Below are positions 31,981-45,300 of a stretch of 64,000 nucleotides of DNA, one piece after another. Numbering within the stretch: the stretch's first letter is position 1; each line of letters starts with the position of its first letter. Source of the stretch: Volutella citrinella (taxonomy: Eukaryota > Ascomycota > Sordariomycetes > Hypocreales > Nectriaceae); the NCBI GenBank assembly GCA_034401135.1, contig JAWZSP010000002.1, positions 1,736,001 through 1,800,000 of the forward strand. The letters run 5' to 3'. The notes under the pieces were generated by a model. That model made no database searches. It was not told the DNA's origin and was given only the letters and a program-made list of their open reading frames with translations. The position numbers and the translations under genes are program-made.

Positions 31981-34900
31981 TGCATTGCTAGAGAGATGAG
32001 ACTGAGACTGCAATTGCTTCTGCTGCTGGCTTGGGTGGCTGTCAGTCAGCGCGATTCCCGTGCCAGATCCACGGGCGCGCTCTGATAAGGGAACGGGCGG
32101 ATGGACTCGTAGCCATCTCTGCGCCCCGGACCGATGAGCCATGAGTGCTTCCTGGTGCCACTAATGCCTTCCTTGGGTCTTTGGAGAGCAGCGAACGTTG
32201 GCATTTCTCAGTGAGCAGACAGCCTGCCATTGTTTGATGCTCACACAGGGACAGCGAAGCCGGTCCCAAGCCCACGGCCGGGCATAACCAGAGAATATGG
32301 CATGTTTGTACATTGCCCTTCTCAATCTCACGCCAGAAGATTGACCAGAAAGGCTGCTAGCAATTAATAATTAGTCTTAGTATCCATAGAAGAGAGCTCT
32401 GGCGTCGGCTAGTCGCCTGGCGTCCCATCCTCCACATTCTGATTAGCAACGACCGGCGGACCTCTTTTTTTCCTGCGAAAGTGGCCAATATTGTGACTGT
32501 CCGCTTCGTGAAGGCACCGCCTTCGAGTACGTCGTCACCACACTTTCAAATTGGGCTGAGCCAGCAATAGTCTGCAAAATGCAGAGAAGGTGTGGGATAT
32601 CAGAAGGCAGTACGCCCGTATGGACTGCTTCCCAGACATTTAGGCTGGAGCCAAGCTGAGCAAGCATTTGGATATGCTGCAGGCAGCAAGTCACTTGACC
32701 ATTCTTGTAATGCCAGTCAGCAATGTTTCAACCCAGCCACCGCCAGTCAGGCTTGAAGGGCCAGGCACTTCAGCCATTCGAGGCGTCATTTACTCCAATC
32801 ATATCCTTACTTTGTTCAGCACTTGAGGAGGTACTTCCCAGGAACATCACCTACCAACGCCTCATCTTGCGACCAGTCCCGAAGGGCAAAGGTTGGTCGG
32901 AAACTTGCGCAACGGATTAGACCTTCAAATCGCCTAGACCAGGTCAATACGACTGTCTGCACTCAGTAGCTTCCCCAGATGTAGCAAGGCTGATCCTTCA
33001 GTAGGTCCTTGGCTCCCGGGAGAAGGTTTTACATCGCTGTTTGGGAGACGGGGAGCTGGTATCCTTTTCACCCCATGTCGCCCTGAGTGCCTCGATGTCA
33101 CGCTTGTCTTCCTTTGTGAGAAAATCGAATCAACAGAGGCCAACCAGGTCGCAGGGCTGTTGTGGGGAAACCGTCGAACAAGAAATCCAATCATCACGCC
33201 CCACCAAAGCAATCAATCATATGGAGCCGAAGAGCCGGCTCCTGTTGAGGAAGGTTCAAGCCATGTAGGGGAATGAAGTGGTGAGCATGAACCGGCTGTA
33301 ATTGCTTCATCTCTGCTGAGCAGCTCATTCAACTTACGGGTGATTTATGCTTAGCGGCTGGGTTAGTGAGCCCCAGTGAAACACAGAGCACCATCACCCC
33401 ACACTTTTCAGTTTTCACCACCATCCGCGGACGCTGCAATGCAACGTCGAAATCGCCTGTTGGGCACCCTGTCCCGGATCAGTAGATCCAGATCGCGTAG
33501 GCCCATGACTGCAGCGGATGCTGGTAAGATCAGCAGCGAGGGTCGCCCCTGCCTTAGCACTACCAGGGGGTGGCTCCACTCGATGCCTGGCTGTTCTCGC
33601 GGGGCGTAGTAACGGTGTGTTGAAGCTATTTGCTTGCCGTAATGGTCGGCGGCATAATACGGATGAAGGAGGGCATCGCGTGGTGCTACCGGGACTGTGC
33701 ATCTTACGCTTTCCCGCTTTTCCTGCCGTGCATAAGAAGCCAGGAAACGTTTCTGAGGAGTGTCGATGGCTGGCGCCATCTCCCAGCCAGGCTTACGGGC
33801 TTCATTGTCCATGCACAGCGCCGGCAACTAGTGCCTGCGGGAATTTCGGGTGCTTCCCATGGGTGCAAACGCGTGGTAATGGCGGCGAAGGAATCGCCTG
33901 TTGCGACTGGGCGGCGACGTGCAGCCCTGCCAAACATTCAACGACGGCAATTGCAAGAACCGAAGATGATCGGGACTTGTGGTAGATGTCGGGTAGCCCG
34001 GCGTCGCTGGTTCGATCCAGACCGACGACATGAACTGCACGGACGCATCGCATCGCTGCTGCATACCATGTAACTCAGCATGTAGGATTTGCGGGCACGT
34101 TCATGCCCAGGTTGTTAGCAGACTGACTTAGCGCTCAACTGCCACAGAAGTTGGTGCAAGGCCAGGTCCCAGGATGATGAGCTGTGAATAGCTTAGCGGC
34201 TAGAGACGCAGGATCTCTTGATTCTCACCGAGGCGAGGCCTCTGACATGGATCTGTTTTAGGATTGAGGCTTGCGGCGAGACCATTCCGTATTGCTCGGT
34301 GCACATCTGTCATGTCATATCATTGCGAATGTGTGTTGCTGTGGGAGCTAGGAGCCCGTGGCGAACGGCCTGATTACTCGCGGGAAAGGTGCGCCTTCCG
34401 AGAAGGTGTGTGGATCTCCTGCCTGGCCCAATCGCGACCTTTCCCTCCCCGAGTCAGGCAGTCTTCTCTCCCTCTCTCAGCAAACAACACCAAACCATGT
34501 TCCTGCTCTTTTCTCCGATCCGACGCCGGCTGCTTCTAAATTGATAACCGCACCTGCCCAAGTCGGCGCGTCCCTAGTCCCGACCCCAACGGTTGGTGTA
34601 CCTTTGGAGGGAAGATCGCCAAGTGGTGGGTGGCAGGTCCACTAACCCAGCTGTATTGTGAAACGACATTTTTCCCCTCCTTTGTTTTCGCTCTAAACTA
34701 CTTATCGAAGATAGTGGTGCGAGTAATCAGGAGCAATGCCTTGTGCAACGTTGAATATTGAGCCTCTCCCAAGCCTTCTATTTTTGACGACTAACTATTG
34801 AGTAGCCGCAGCATCCGTTGCACGTCCATGCACACCCTTCCCGCAGCCGGCCGACAGCGGGTCCTGGTACTGGACTCTTGAGCAGTTCGTTCACGACTAA

Positions 34901-37335
34901 TTAATCATTACCAATTTAGCCGATTCGCAACGCACGCCCTGACCTCATGCCCTGCCGGCGACCATCGACGCCAGTAAGGGTGCCCTCAGGCCTCATCGCG
35001 CACCATGCTGGCCTCTTTGGCTTCCTCGCCGCCCGCAAGCGTGTTCGAACTCCCTTGCCTCGGTGCGCGGAGGGGATCTCCGGCTGCCCCTTCATCTTGC
35101 GGCCCGCACTCCCCAGGCTGTGCCCAGACACAGACACACTGGGCAGGCCTGGCAAGGACGACAGTGGCTGCCACGTGCCGGCGCCCGCCGAATCCAGGAA
35201 CAACCGCCCCTAACGAAGGCTCTCGCGGACGTGCACACCCGGGCCTGGCGCGATTTTTCAAACCCTATCACTCGGCGTGAGAGTAGTGTGAGAGCAACCA
35301 CAAGCTTCATTCCGGGTGAGGCCATTCAAGCTCCCGCACTGCCGATAGATCTGGCGTCCGCGGCCTGCTAGTTGAGCCAAACCAAGGCGTTTCTGGCCTT
35401 CGGCATCGATGATGTGTGACACAGCACCGAAGGTACCCAGCTGATCCAAGCACGTTTTGTCAGCCTGCCTCCTACTGAGAGGATTGCATAGTGGCTGTCC
35501 CTCCGCGCATTGCAAGGCTTTGACAGAAAGAAGCAGATCTGCTGTGTCGAACATCAAAAGAAACCCTGCACTTCTGGCCCACCACAGACGGACATGCGAC
35601 CTCGGAACACATTGCTTATGCCGCGTCCACTTCCCAAGTTGCCACTGCCAATGATACGGATACATAATACCGCTACAATTAGCACGTTGGGCCATTCTTG
35701 GTACCCTCGTGTCTCACCGCACGGCCCAGCGGTTTCCTGGCTAGAACCGAGAGCGAAGAAAGGACCCGTTGTCCAATGCAGAGGGCGGGAAGACTGGCCA
35801 GCAACGTGGTTTCATGCAACACTCCTCTCAGCGCCTCAACCGTTCCCTCTGCCACTTTTTCCCCCAGCAGGTTTCCCAGAAGACACAGCAACCAGACTTG
35901 TAACGGCATCTTCCCATGCCCAGAGGCCTCGCCCATGCGTTCTCGCACAATTTGGTGGAGGATTCAGCACACCACCGTTCTTGCGTCAGCCCCATCGTTC
36001 ATGCTTGTGCGAGCAGTAACGCGGGAGCTGACAAGCGCGGGCGCGATACAACCCACCTAGCTTGCTGTGTAGTAGCTTCTGGTGACAATGCCTGGCCGCG
36101 CTCATCCGTGTCGCTGGTGTACACAGCACCGATCAATTCTAGCCAATGGCTTCCGGCGTGCCAGTAATTGAGTAATCGCGGTCAAAGGCGCTTCTAGGCC
36201 ATGGTGGGGGCACATCCCCAGACCAGGATCGAGACCGCTTTGTTGGTGGGGCACTGGGACCGTCTTAATTTCCGAACGTCGCTTGACTCATGGATGGTGG
36301 TTTGCCACACATTGCGGATAATAGTTGTTTGGTGACAGACTTGACGCAACCACCGGGCCTCGAGGCCACAACCCGTGGCCCATCAGACACTATGACCCTG
36401 TCACGTTGGATCCTCATGGCGATTACACATTGATGATGTGCCCAGGTATCGCTTCCATCACACCTACCGCTGGCTCTGCGTGCCTTTACCAGGACCAGGT
36501 GGTGGTGGCTGGGTCCAGACCATGCGTGCTTGTTGTTGCATTGCGTGCTCCCGCATGACGCGAACTCGTTACTTGGTTGGTTGGGGCTTCAATCCCAGCG
36601 TTATCGAGTCATTCGAACAAACCATCAATATCGGCCGGTAAATATCAGCCAAAGCGGATCCAATACAGGGAAGAGCAAAAGTTTCTTTCAGCTTTGCCAA
36701 GATCTACATGTACCCTCAGGCATGGCACCACCAACCAACCAGCTAGCAGCCGGAAGCAGGTTATGCCTGTTTTGGCCATTGCAGGAGGGGCTATCCTTGC
36801 CATCCCCAAGTGATCTACCAGGGCTCCGGGTGGAGAAAGCCCCAGTTGCCTGATCGTACCACGTACATGTACCTACTACGTCCGTACGTACACAAACATC
36901 GCCGTGCGACCTCAACCACAAACATGATAGTTGACCAACACATCTAGCATCACCTTGCAAGCTTTTTGATCGCTGGGTTGTCGGTAGGAAGTGGGAGAGG
37001 GAATCAAAGGGCCAACATTGTTGTGGCTGCTCACCGCTCCCTTCAACCCCACACTCTCATGTCGCGCAAACAGTGAGAAAATGTTTGATTGGTCTCTTGA
37101 AGCCCAATAAACAAAGTCAGAGAAGTGGCAAAGCATCCGATCCGGTGCTCGATTCAAGATGCTGGAGCTGAGTGCTGCGAGCTACCGCTTCTTTTTCGCA
37201 AATGCGGTAGACAGGTATAATGGACTTGGCACCACTAACGAGCGGTGGCGCACACCCATGGGCGCCGGGCTAGACTGAGCCCTTCCTACAGGTCAGTTTA
37301 CGAGGTGCCATACTGTCGGCGTGGAAAGCAAGAAG

Positions 37336-37367
37336 TCTCATAACCTGACTTTTCTCATAACCTGACT
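37336..37367. repeat. Direct repeat of a 15-mer, 2 bp apart
   Basis: The word tctcataacctgact occurs twice (37336-37350 and 37353-37367), separated by two T residues. It may be a slippage duplication or a paired binding site. Confidence 0.85.
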
Positions 37368-40300
37368 GTTGTTTGTAAGACGGGGGAGCCTCAATACCAC
37401 GTCACAGCTCGTGCAGGCACGGGGCGAGGCGTCTCATGGCAGCACATTGCCCACCACGGAGAACGCAAGCACAGTTCACCTATCATTGAAGAACCCAGGG
37501 CAATTTTGCTTTTGGCCCTTCGCCTCGACAATTCTTCGGCTCGGAGCAGCAAGGTCATGATCATAGACATGCTCGAAGGAGTCCAACACTCTCTTTTTTA
37601 GACTGACAGATTGGATGCGGAGTAGCTGGGCAATGTGAAAAGAGTCGCTTCCTTTCCAAAAGAAGACCAACGTTTCTTGATTCAAGACGCTAAGAAAGCT
37701 GCAGTCCGAATTCAGGGTAGGTGTGGAGGATTTCTTCATCAGCCAGACAGAGGCTATCTGAATCTAAACTAGCTCAGATGGGGCTGGTCCAGGTTTGTGA
37801 CGGTGCTATGATGTATGAGTCGTCGAGTACTGCTTGTTTGTTTTACTATGTAATTATGAGGATTACTGACGGTTTCGAGACCAGCGCCAACGGCGCTATG
37901 GGCCGCCAAGCCCCTCGGGTGGCCATCACGTTCCACGAGATCAGAGCTGTCAGAACCGCCGTCGCAGTACAATTGTATCGACAGGTTACACGGCTCTGGA
38001 GCAAATCTGGGGCTTGGGAAATTGAGGTCGTCCTGATCGCCAAGACCCATCGAAACAGCAGAGGGTTCTACGCCGACGATCGGATCATTCGACATTGAAG
38101 GGTGATGTTGCAATTACTACCTAGGGGTTGTAATTAACTGCAACTCCAGTGTAGTGGAGGTGAATCATTACGCAACAGCTCGCGCGTGCGGCCGACACTC
38201 GAGATGATGACATCCTGAGTCAAACACATGGAAATGGACCGAGGCTACATTACTCGTTAATTACAGACAACTGCGCCAGAGCCCAGACTTCATCCTAGCA
38301 AGCCCACACCGGCGAGGAGCCGTTTGAACAATCGGCCGAGTCGTCTTCGTCACTACGGGTACCCTCCGATGAAGTGGAGGCAACGGGTGCCTGTCCACCA
38401 GGCTAGAGCACGCAGCGAGTCATGCACCCGCCACCTGGGCGAGTTGAAAAGTGATAGTCTTGGAAAGTCGTACTGGACAGGGTTCTCTATTGCCGCCGTC
38501 TCACCACGCAAAATGAAACAGAGTGCTGGGATTGGGATCACCACCACCCACTCTGTCCAGGACCCTGCCAGCCGGCGTCGCGACGTGGCTGATGGACGGA
38601 TGCACCGTTTTCTGCTGCAGCAGCAACCCTGCGCCTTCAATGGCCGGCTTCTAGCACACAACAAGGGTAACTGAATGGCTGGACTCCGAGTCCTGGAGAA
38701 GGAAGTCACTGGGGATATTATTAGCTTGGGAGCTAGAGGGACGAGGGCCTGACAAGTCAGTCATTAGCTGCTCGATGAATATGTCACAGTCAGGCAGAGT
38801 TTCAAGGATCGACACAATCACCGATTACGAGCTGCTAGCCAAGCCTTTCACGATAACAGCCTGACTGAGAGTCGATCGCTGAACCGAGCAGTATCCAGTC
38901 AAACCAGTCCCAGCCCAGGGCCCTTGAGATTTCGGCTGCGAGGATTTGGTAAACCAAATCGGATCCCCTCCGGGGCTTCAGAGTTGTTTGGATAGCCCAT
39001 GTCTCGGAGCTGAGCTCTGAGATGAGTGGATTTCCAGGGTTTCATCCTTGTTTCTTTTTGCCCCTCGTTACAGTGGACAAGCTCGCGTCCCTTTGATTTC
39101 CTTGTTCCGCCCTCGTGGTGAAGGCGCACGTCATCTGGGTGTCATTGCGACACCAATCATCAGGCATGTCACCGGTCCAACTCGACGAACCACAGAAAAA
39201 GAAAACTGGCTGCCAGCGGGGTGGGAAAAAGCAACCTGATCTGATCTGACGAGTGGCTCTGTACTCAGGGCAGCGAGATCCCTCACAGCTAGCACTGTTG
39301 AGTCCGGTCAGCAGACTCGCGCCACCTTCTGCCGTAACAGACAAACGGGCGCACGAGCTGGTTCGAAGAAAATGCGGCGAGGAAGGGGGGGTGGGAGGAG
39401 CGGAGGACGTGATGAGAGAGCGGCATGGGATGATGCCGTGTTTGGGGATGTACAAGTATCCCCCGTCTCCAGAGTCTAGGCGTACTTACCAGCCAGAAGT
39501 GAGTGGGTGAGTGATGGGTGATAGGGATAGGGTGAGAAGGCGTCTCATGAAATTGAGGCCCCGACAACCAGCCGTCCGCACCGCCATTGCAACCAGCTCT
39601 TGGGCATTCAGCCTCTTCTCTGCACTAGCATGCAGCCTGTGCCGTGCCCAAATTGGCAGCTCCTCAGGCAAAAGCAAGGCGTCGGCCGGCAGAAGACAGC
39701 AAATCGCCTGCCTCCCCAGATCTCAGTTTTCAGCCTCCTACCGGTCAACAAGCCGTCCCCTTTGCCAGCCTCTCACAGGCCCCCAGGCGGCAGGCCTTTG
39801 CCGCCTTTCCTCTGTTCACGGCAGGCACCAGCCCGGGGTGTCATACACGCATGCATGTGCGGCCAAGAATGGCGAGCCTAGCCCCCAGCCGTTGTCCTAG
39901 TTGGTGGCGGCTTGGGGATCTGGGCCAGATGGAACACGAAAAAGAAAGCAGAGGCAGGAAAATGGGCGGGCGCCAGCTGGCAGCAATCGAGGGGAAAAAG
40001 CAAGCAGACCTTCCACACCTTCTTCACCTTCCTGAATCCTCTGTTCTAGCTCTGGCTCTGGCGCACGCAACTCGGTGATCGGTCTAGGGCTGCGCCAACA
40101 GGCGTCGTCGTCCAACCACCCTTCGTACTACTGACGCGCGGGCATGCACGTTTCTCTCAATAACAGCCCGTACAGAGTAGTAACCAGCACACTACCGACG
40201 TGCCGCGCCGTACACTGCCCAGAGCCCTGAGGCCTGCGGCAGCCATGCCTGCCATGTCGTCTGCCGAATGCATGGCGAGGGAGACATGGCTGACACTCTG

Positions 40301-41160
40301 ACGCCGATCTCCCTCCCAAGCGTCTCTGGCCTCTGGCCTCGTCCGTTACACCGCAGCAAGATGGCTCCGACCAGGAAGGCCAGACGGCCTATCACGACGC
40401 GTGGACAGCGGCCCCGACCGAGTCTGGATGAGCTGCCCTCAGCCATGGCTTGCGGATATCTTCCCACGTCGACAGCGCCGAGTACCGGCGAGTGCGAGCG
40501 CGAGCACGAGCGCATGGGATATGGGATGGCGGCAAGGCATTGTCCTGGGCCCTGACCAAGGGCCGGGAAACGGAATTGCAACGCCCGCCACCAACCTGAT
40601 GGTTGAAGAAAATGCCCCTCCCCTCCCTCCCCGTCTCAGGACTTGCCCAGCCGCGGCGCCGCCATCCTTCCTTCGCGCCGCCCCCCCCATGGGCCATCAT
40701 TCTGGTCATGAGCGGCAGTGGGGAGATTTGCCCCAGACCGGTCTGCCCGTGGACCCTCCTGGCGGACAACCCCCGTCACCGCTCCCATGCTCCAGCGGAT
40801 CGCTCTAACAATGTGGTCCCGCCTCCCCAAGCCAGCCCTGCCCACCACCGTGACGTACCCCTTCACGAAGACTGCCGTGGTAGGCGGCAATACTGAAGCC
40901 CTCGACCCAGATCTGCTAGCGCGCATCTCTTTGTGCAACGGGCGTCGGTCCTGGTCACGCCCTCGCTGGAAACGTATTGCCTTCCTTTGTTACTTTTTTT
41001 TCTTTCGCGAGGCCACTGCAGCCAGCATGGTTCGTTGCTGCCGCCCCCTGGACAGTCCCAATGCTGCCCTTGTTGATAGACGACGACAGAGAGGGATCGG
41101 CGGTTCGTCAGTTTCGTGCATTTCAGCTCAGGGAGCCTCACTCAACGTATGCAGCTCGCA

Positions 41161-41209
41161 TGGCATGGCATGGCATGGCATGGCATGGCATAGCAGGACA
41201 GGACAGGAC
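41161..41209. repeat. (TGGCA)n and (GGACA)n microsatellites
   Basis: Six TGGCA units followed by about three GGACA units, read directly from the sequence. Confidence 0.9.
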
Positions 41210-42392
41210 GCGGCATAACTGCACATCATCCAACGTAATAACCCATCCAGTCCGAGACAGACAGACAAGTACCAGTCCCCGGCACTCGACTCAGGTGCGG
41301 CAGTTCTGCCTCGCAGAAAGGTCAGCAACGCCCCAGGCTTACGGAGGATGCGTCGGTAATCTGGCAATGGAACCTGCAGGGGCGACCTATCACATTTGTG
41401 GCCGCCGCCTTCTGTGACAAGGAAAACCGCCACAATGTACTCCGTATGAATCCGACGGCCTCGCCAGCTCCAGTACCTTCACACCGCAAGGGCACTACTC
41501 CATGCTCGTCTGCTCGTTGTGGGAGTGCGTAGAGTTGCATGGCAGCAGCCACCATCCAGAGGCAGATCATCGCAACGGTCCCCGCGGAAAAGGGAACGAG
41601 CATCACTCGAAAAAGAAACGACATGTCAAACACTCGTGACTGGCCCAGAGGCTCCCAAACTATTCCATACGGGTTACGAGCCTACGATGCTCTGCATTTT
41701 GCCTTTGGGTACCTGACCCTTCCCGCAGCTGGCCAACGGTGGATGGTGACACGAGCTTTCAGACATGTCTCCAACATATGTGACAGCCCCGACAGCATCG
41801 CAGCCTCAAGCTGCGGACCACCTGTCGCTGAGGACAAACAAGGAAGCTGCCAACTAGCTATTGACCTCAGCCCCAGCTCCATGAACTTTGATCTGCTCTC
41901 GCCAGGAGGCCCAGGACGACGAAGCCCGCCATATCGTACGACACGTGCCTCCTGCCTGAAGCTTGGCGCGTCGAGGTTGCAGCCGTTTTCATCACGAAAA
42001 TGTCGACAGTACGGAGCCCATGTCCTAAAGAACCCGAGAGGCGGGTTTGGCTTGGCTATCTCACCATTCAGCTTGGCCCAAATTGTTTCTCCTTTGTGCC
42101 TTCGTAACTGCACCAAGCCTCACCCAAGACACCGATAACGGGACGACTCGAAGTCATTGTTTAGGGCTAAACAGGCAAGATTGGCGCTTCATCCGTCTTT
42201 CATTCACTCCCAACGAGCCCATCACCTACATATGATCGGCACGCCTCGACTGACGACCCATGCAAAGTCCCTCGTCGGTTGAAAGTTTCTTGGGACCGAA
42301 ACCGTGTTGAAATACCTGATTTCCTATTGCTACCAATGCGGCAGGCCACTACGACGCCCGCCCGCCCCCATCTCTCTCACTGTTTATCCTTA

Positions 42393-45300
42393 CTACGCCC
42401 TGCCATTGTCAGCGACAGCCAACCCGGTCAGCTGGTCAGTGAGCGATGCTTTTTTCTGCTCCTCGGCACTCGTTAGTCCCTTCCTGATGGCCAATACGCT
42501 ATCCACGATGACAGCGTCGATGCCCTGCTTTACTTGGCGCTAAGACAAATCAATAAATGCAACTCGTTTTGGTCCTAGTGGTCATGTGGCGTACCTGCAC
42601 CATAATGGGATCGTTGTTGTCTGTGCCGTAGCTAACACAGACGAGACCGTTTTCCTTGACAACCCGCACTAGCCTAGGGCTGTTGATGAACGGCTCTGCG
42701 GCAGAGACAATGCCAAGCAGGTTCCACCGGCTGGCAAACCGAATTGCCTCTTGGAGAGAAGATGCTCGGATGTCACACACACCTGAGCATCCCGCATCTG
42801 TGAGAAACAGGATTGGGATGGACGGCTGTTTGTAGCTGAGGCAAAGACAAATGTCTGGGTTGAAAGAGCTGAAAATGATGTGCCGCTCACCAGCGAGATC
42901 ATACACCTTCTCCAGGACAGTATCGCAGAATGAGTTGAGTTCGACGGCATATGTGTCCATCTCATGCTCCTCGCTTTCGTGAAGCATGGGATACTTCATT
43001 TCAATGTTGAAGCCAATGTTCTCTGGCAGCTTGCGGAAGAGGTCCTCGAGCGTTGCAAAGGGGGCCTGGATGAAGTTTCCCCTCGAGTTGCCCTTGTACC
43101 CTTGTTCCTTGAAGTTCTTTGTGTGCCTCATGCGATCTTCCATATCCTCTCGGTTCCCAGTGCCGGCGAAGCCCAGTGAAAGAGACCGCTTTGGCGTAAC
43201 GCTATTGCTGCGTGTTCGTTTCCCAAACTCGCCTGGGATGTCATCTTTCGGCTCATCTTTGCGGCTCCCATTCTTGCGAGTATCCGGGTTGATGTGGAGG
43301 AATTGCTCCAGCGTCAATGTATGAACAGGCGCATCTATGCCGGTTTCGCTAACCAAAAAGTCATGGTAAATGACAGGAACATGGTCTTTTGTCAACTGCA
43401 CATCAAACTCCACATACTGAGCACCGAGGTTGGCAGCCGCGATAAATGAGGGGAGGGTGTTTTCGCCAAGCTGAAGGGATCGATTTGAGGTTGTGTTCTT
43501 TCCGAGGCCACGATGACCGATTAGCATAGTCGAAGCCAACTTCTTCCAGTATGTCGTTGCCGAGGTGATTCCCATATTGGGGTGGTGAAACGGGGTGATG
43601 ACCAAAAAGTTGAAATTTACGGTTCCTATGACATCGAGGTTGCTGGAAACAATGGGAACCACAACGTCCCCCTGAAGATTCATTCGTCGAGAGCCGATGG
43701 TGGGCTTGACCGAGGACAGCAGCGCCACGGCTCTGCCAATCTTGTTCTTCTCGTTACCGGAATAGGTCGGGACAATGTCGAACAGTAGCTTAACCTTTGA
43801 GGCATCCTTTGTGGTGAAGACTACTGGCTCAGTGGCAACATTCTCGTGGACAGGAAGGTCAATGATGGTTGACTCGCCCTGTGCTCCGGTTGCTGCAATG
43901 ACAATTGACAATGCTGTGTCGAGTTGAGTGTTGTGGGCTTCGTTGAGCGGGATACGGTCCAGATGAACATGCTCGATGGCCTTTCGCATGTCCATAGAAC
44001 CCAAGCTGACAAGAACAAGGCTTTCATCGGTCAAGTAGCGATGGCCGAAACTCTTGACGGGCTCAGGTGGCCTGAATGCACTATTGGCTCCATTTGATCG
44101 GCGCTCTCCGATTGATGAAGGCTCTATGGGCACCGCAGGTTGGGACTCGGCCGGCTTAGGGGGGAGCTCGTCTTCCTCGGCGTCAGCTTCCAGGAGTCTG
44201 GCGATGTCCATGTGGCCTCTGAGGGCAGCATGCTCTCTGGCGGTCCAGCCCGAAGAATCCAGGCGATGGATATCGGCTCCGGCGTCGGCGAGCAGTTGAG
44301 CAACAGCGGATTTCCCGTCGACTGCAGCAACATGGAGCGGGGTCCAAGCATATGTAAGCTCGGCTGCCTCTAGGTCTGCTTTCTGGGACTCTGTGCCTTG
44401 GATAAGAACGCGAGCACAGTCTTCGTGGCCGAACCGAGCAGCAATATGAAGAGCCGTCTCGTTGGACTTGTCCTTCCAGTTCATATCCACTCCAGCGTCA
44501 ACAAGCATTTGGACGATGAGGCTATAATTGGACTTGGTTGCGAGAGCAAGGACAGCTCCAGAAGCTGCCACGCCCTTTCGAATTTCAGCCTTGGATTCAC
44601 TGCTGCCCTGCCAGTTCTCTCCTTGCAGGAGCGCTTGCGTTGTGAGGGGATGGCCACCAATGACACTGAAGTGCAGGGGAGCAAAACCGTCGTGGTCCTG
44701 CCATTCAGGGGCATCTATGCCGTTCTTCGCATTGAATTGGTTCCATTCCTGCATCCTCGCCATAATGATTTGGCAAACAACGACGAAACCATATTGAGCG
44801 GCGTAGTGTAGCGGCAGCCGTCCGAACGAGTCTTGGCCTCGCAGAGCAACACGTTGCTCAGTGCTGAGGTGGTCCAGCAAATACATGAAAAGCTGAACAA
44901 CCTCATCGTCTTTGCCGAGAAGCTTGGCTTCGTTGGTGTTGAGAGCCTTGGGCTGTGTGGATGCTGAGGGCGCCCCATGCGGGTTCTTGTTACTATACTG
45001 CGCGCCGGCAGGGACAGGGTATGCCTTGGCTTCTTGATCCTCAGGCGAGGACTTGGTTCGGCCAATGTGAATGACAAGACGGTGAATGCAATTTCGACCG
45101 TTTATGTCATCGGGCTCTTCTAGGCTCTTTACTTGGCTTAAGATGCAAGCAAGGCAAGCTCGTGAGCGAGATGAGATTGAGCGCTGAAGCAGGTTTAGCA
45201 AGATGGGCTGTGAGGCGTCATCAGGGCCAACGTTGATAGCTTCCAGGCCGGCCCTGAGAGCTGTCACGTCGTCCACTCGTACGGCTTGGTCGAGCACATC

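Larger units (their letters stand above)
30272..42392. other. 12.1 kb stretch without a supported gene
   Basis: The largest gap in the window, lying upstream of the C2H2 factor and downstream of GDE1, both on the minus strand. Base composition looks similar to the genic parts and shows no obvious TA-rich decay. Frames of 80-240 codons occur on both strands but mostly mirror one another and match nothing I know. The most protein-like are two minus-strand frames at 37476-37739 and 37769-38113. Simple repeats are at 31931-31980 and 41161-41209, and a spaced 15-mer repeat at 37336-37367. No tRNA, rRNA or transposase was found. Confidence 0.5.

Noticed and set aside
33408..33985. Overlapping long frames on both strands, with an apparent exon starting at the ATG 33439
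   Set aside because: The implied intron would be only 34 nt, shorter than fungal introns, and neither frame has a recognised domain.
34007..34020. CTGGTTCGATCCAG resembling a tRNA T-arm
   Set aside because: The stem is only 4 bp with a 6-base loop, and no matching D-arm, anticodon arm or acceptor stem is found in the flanks.
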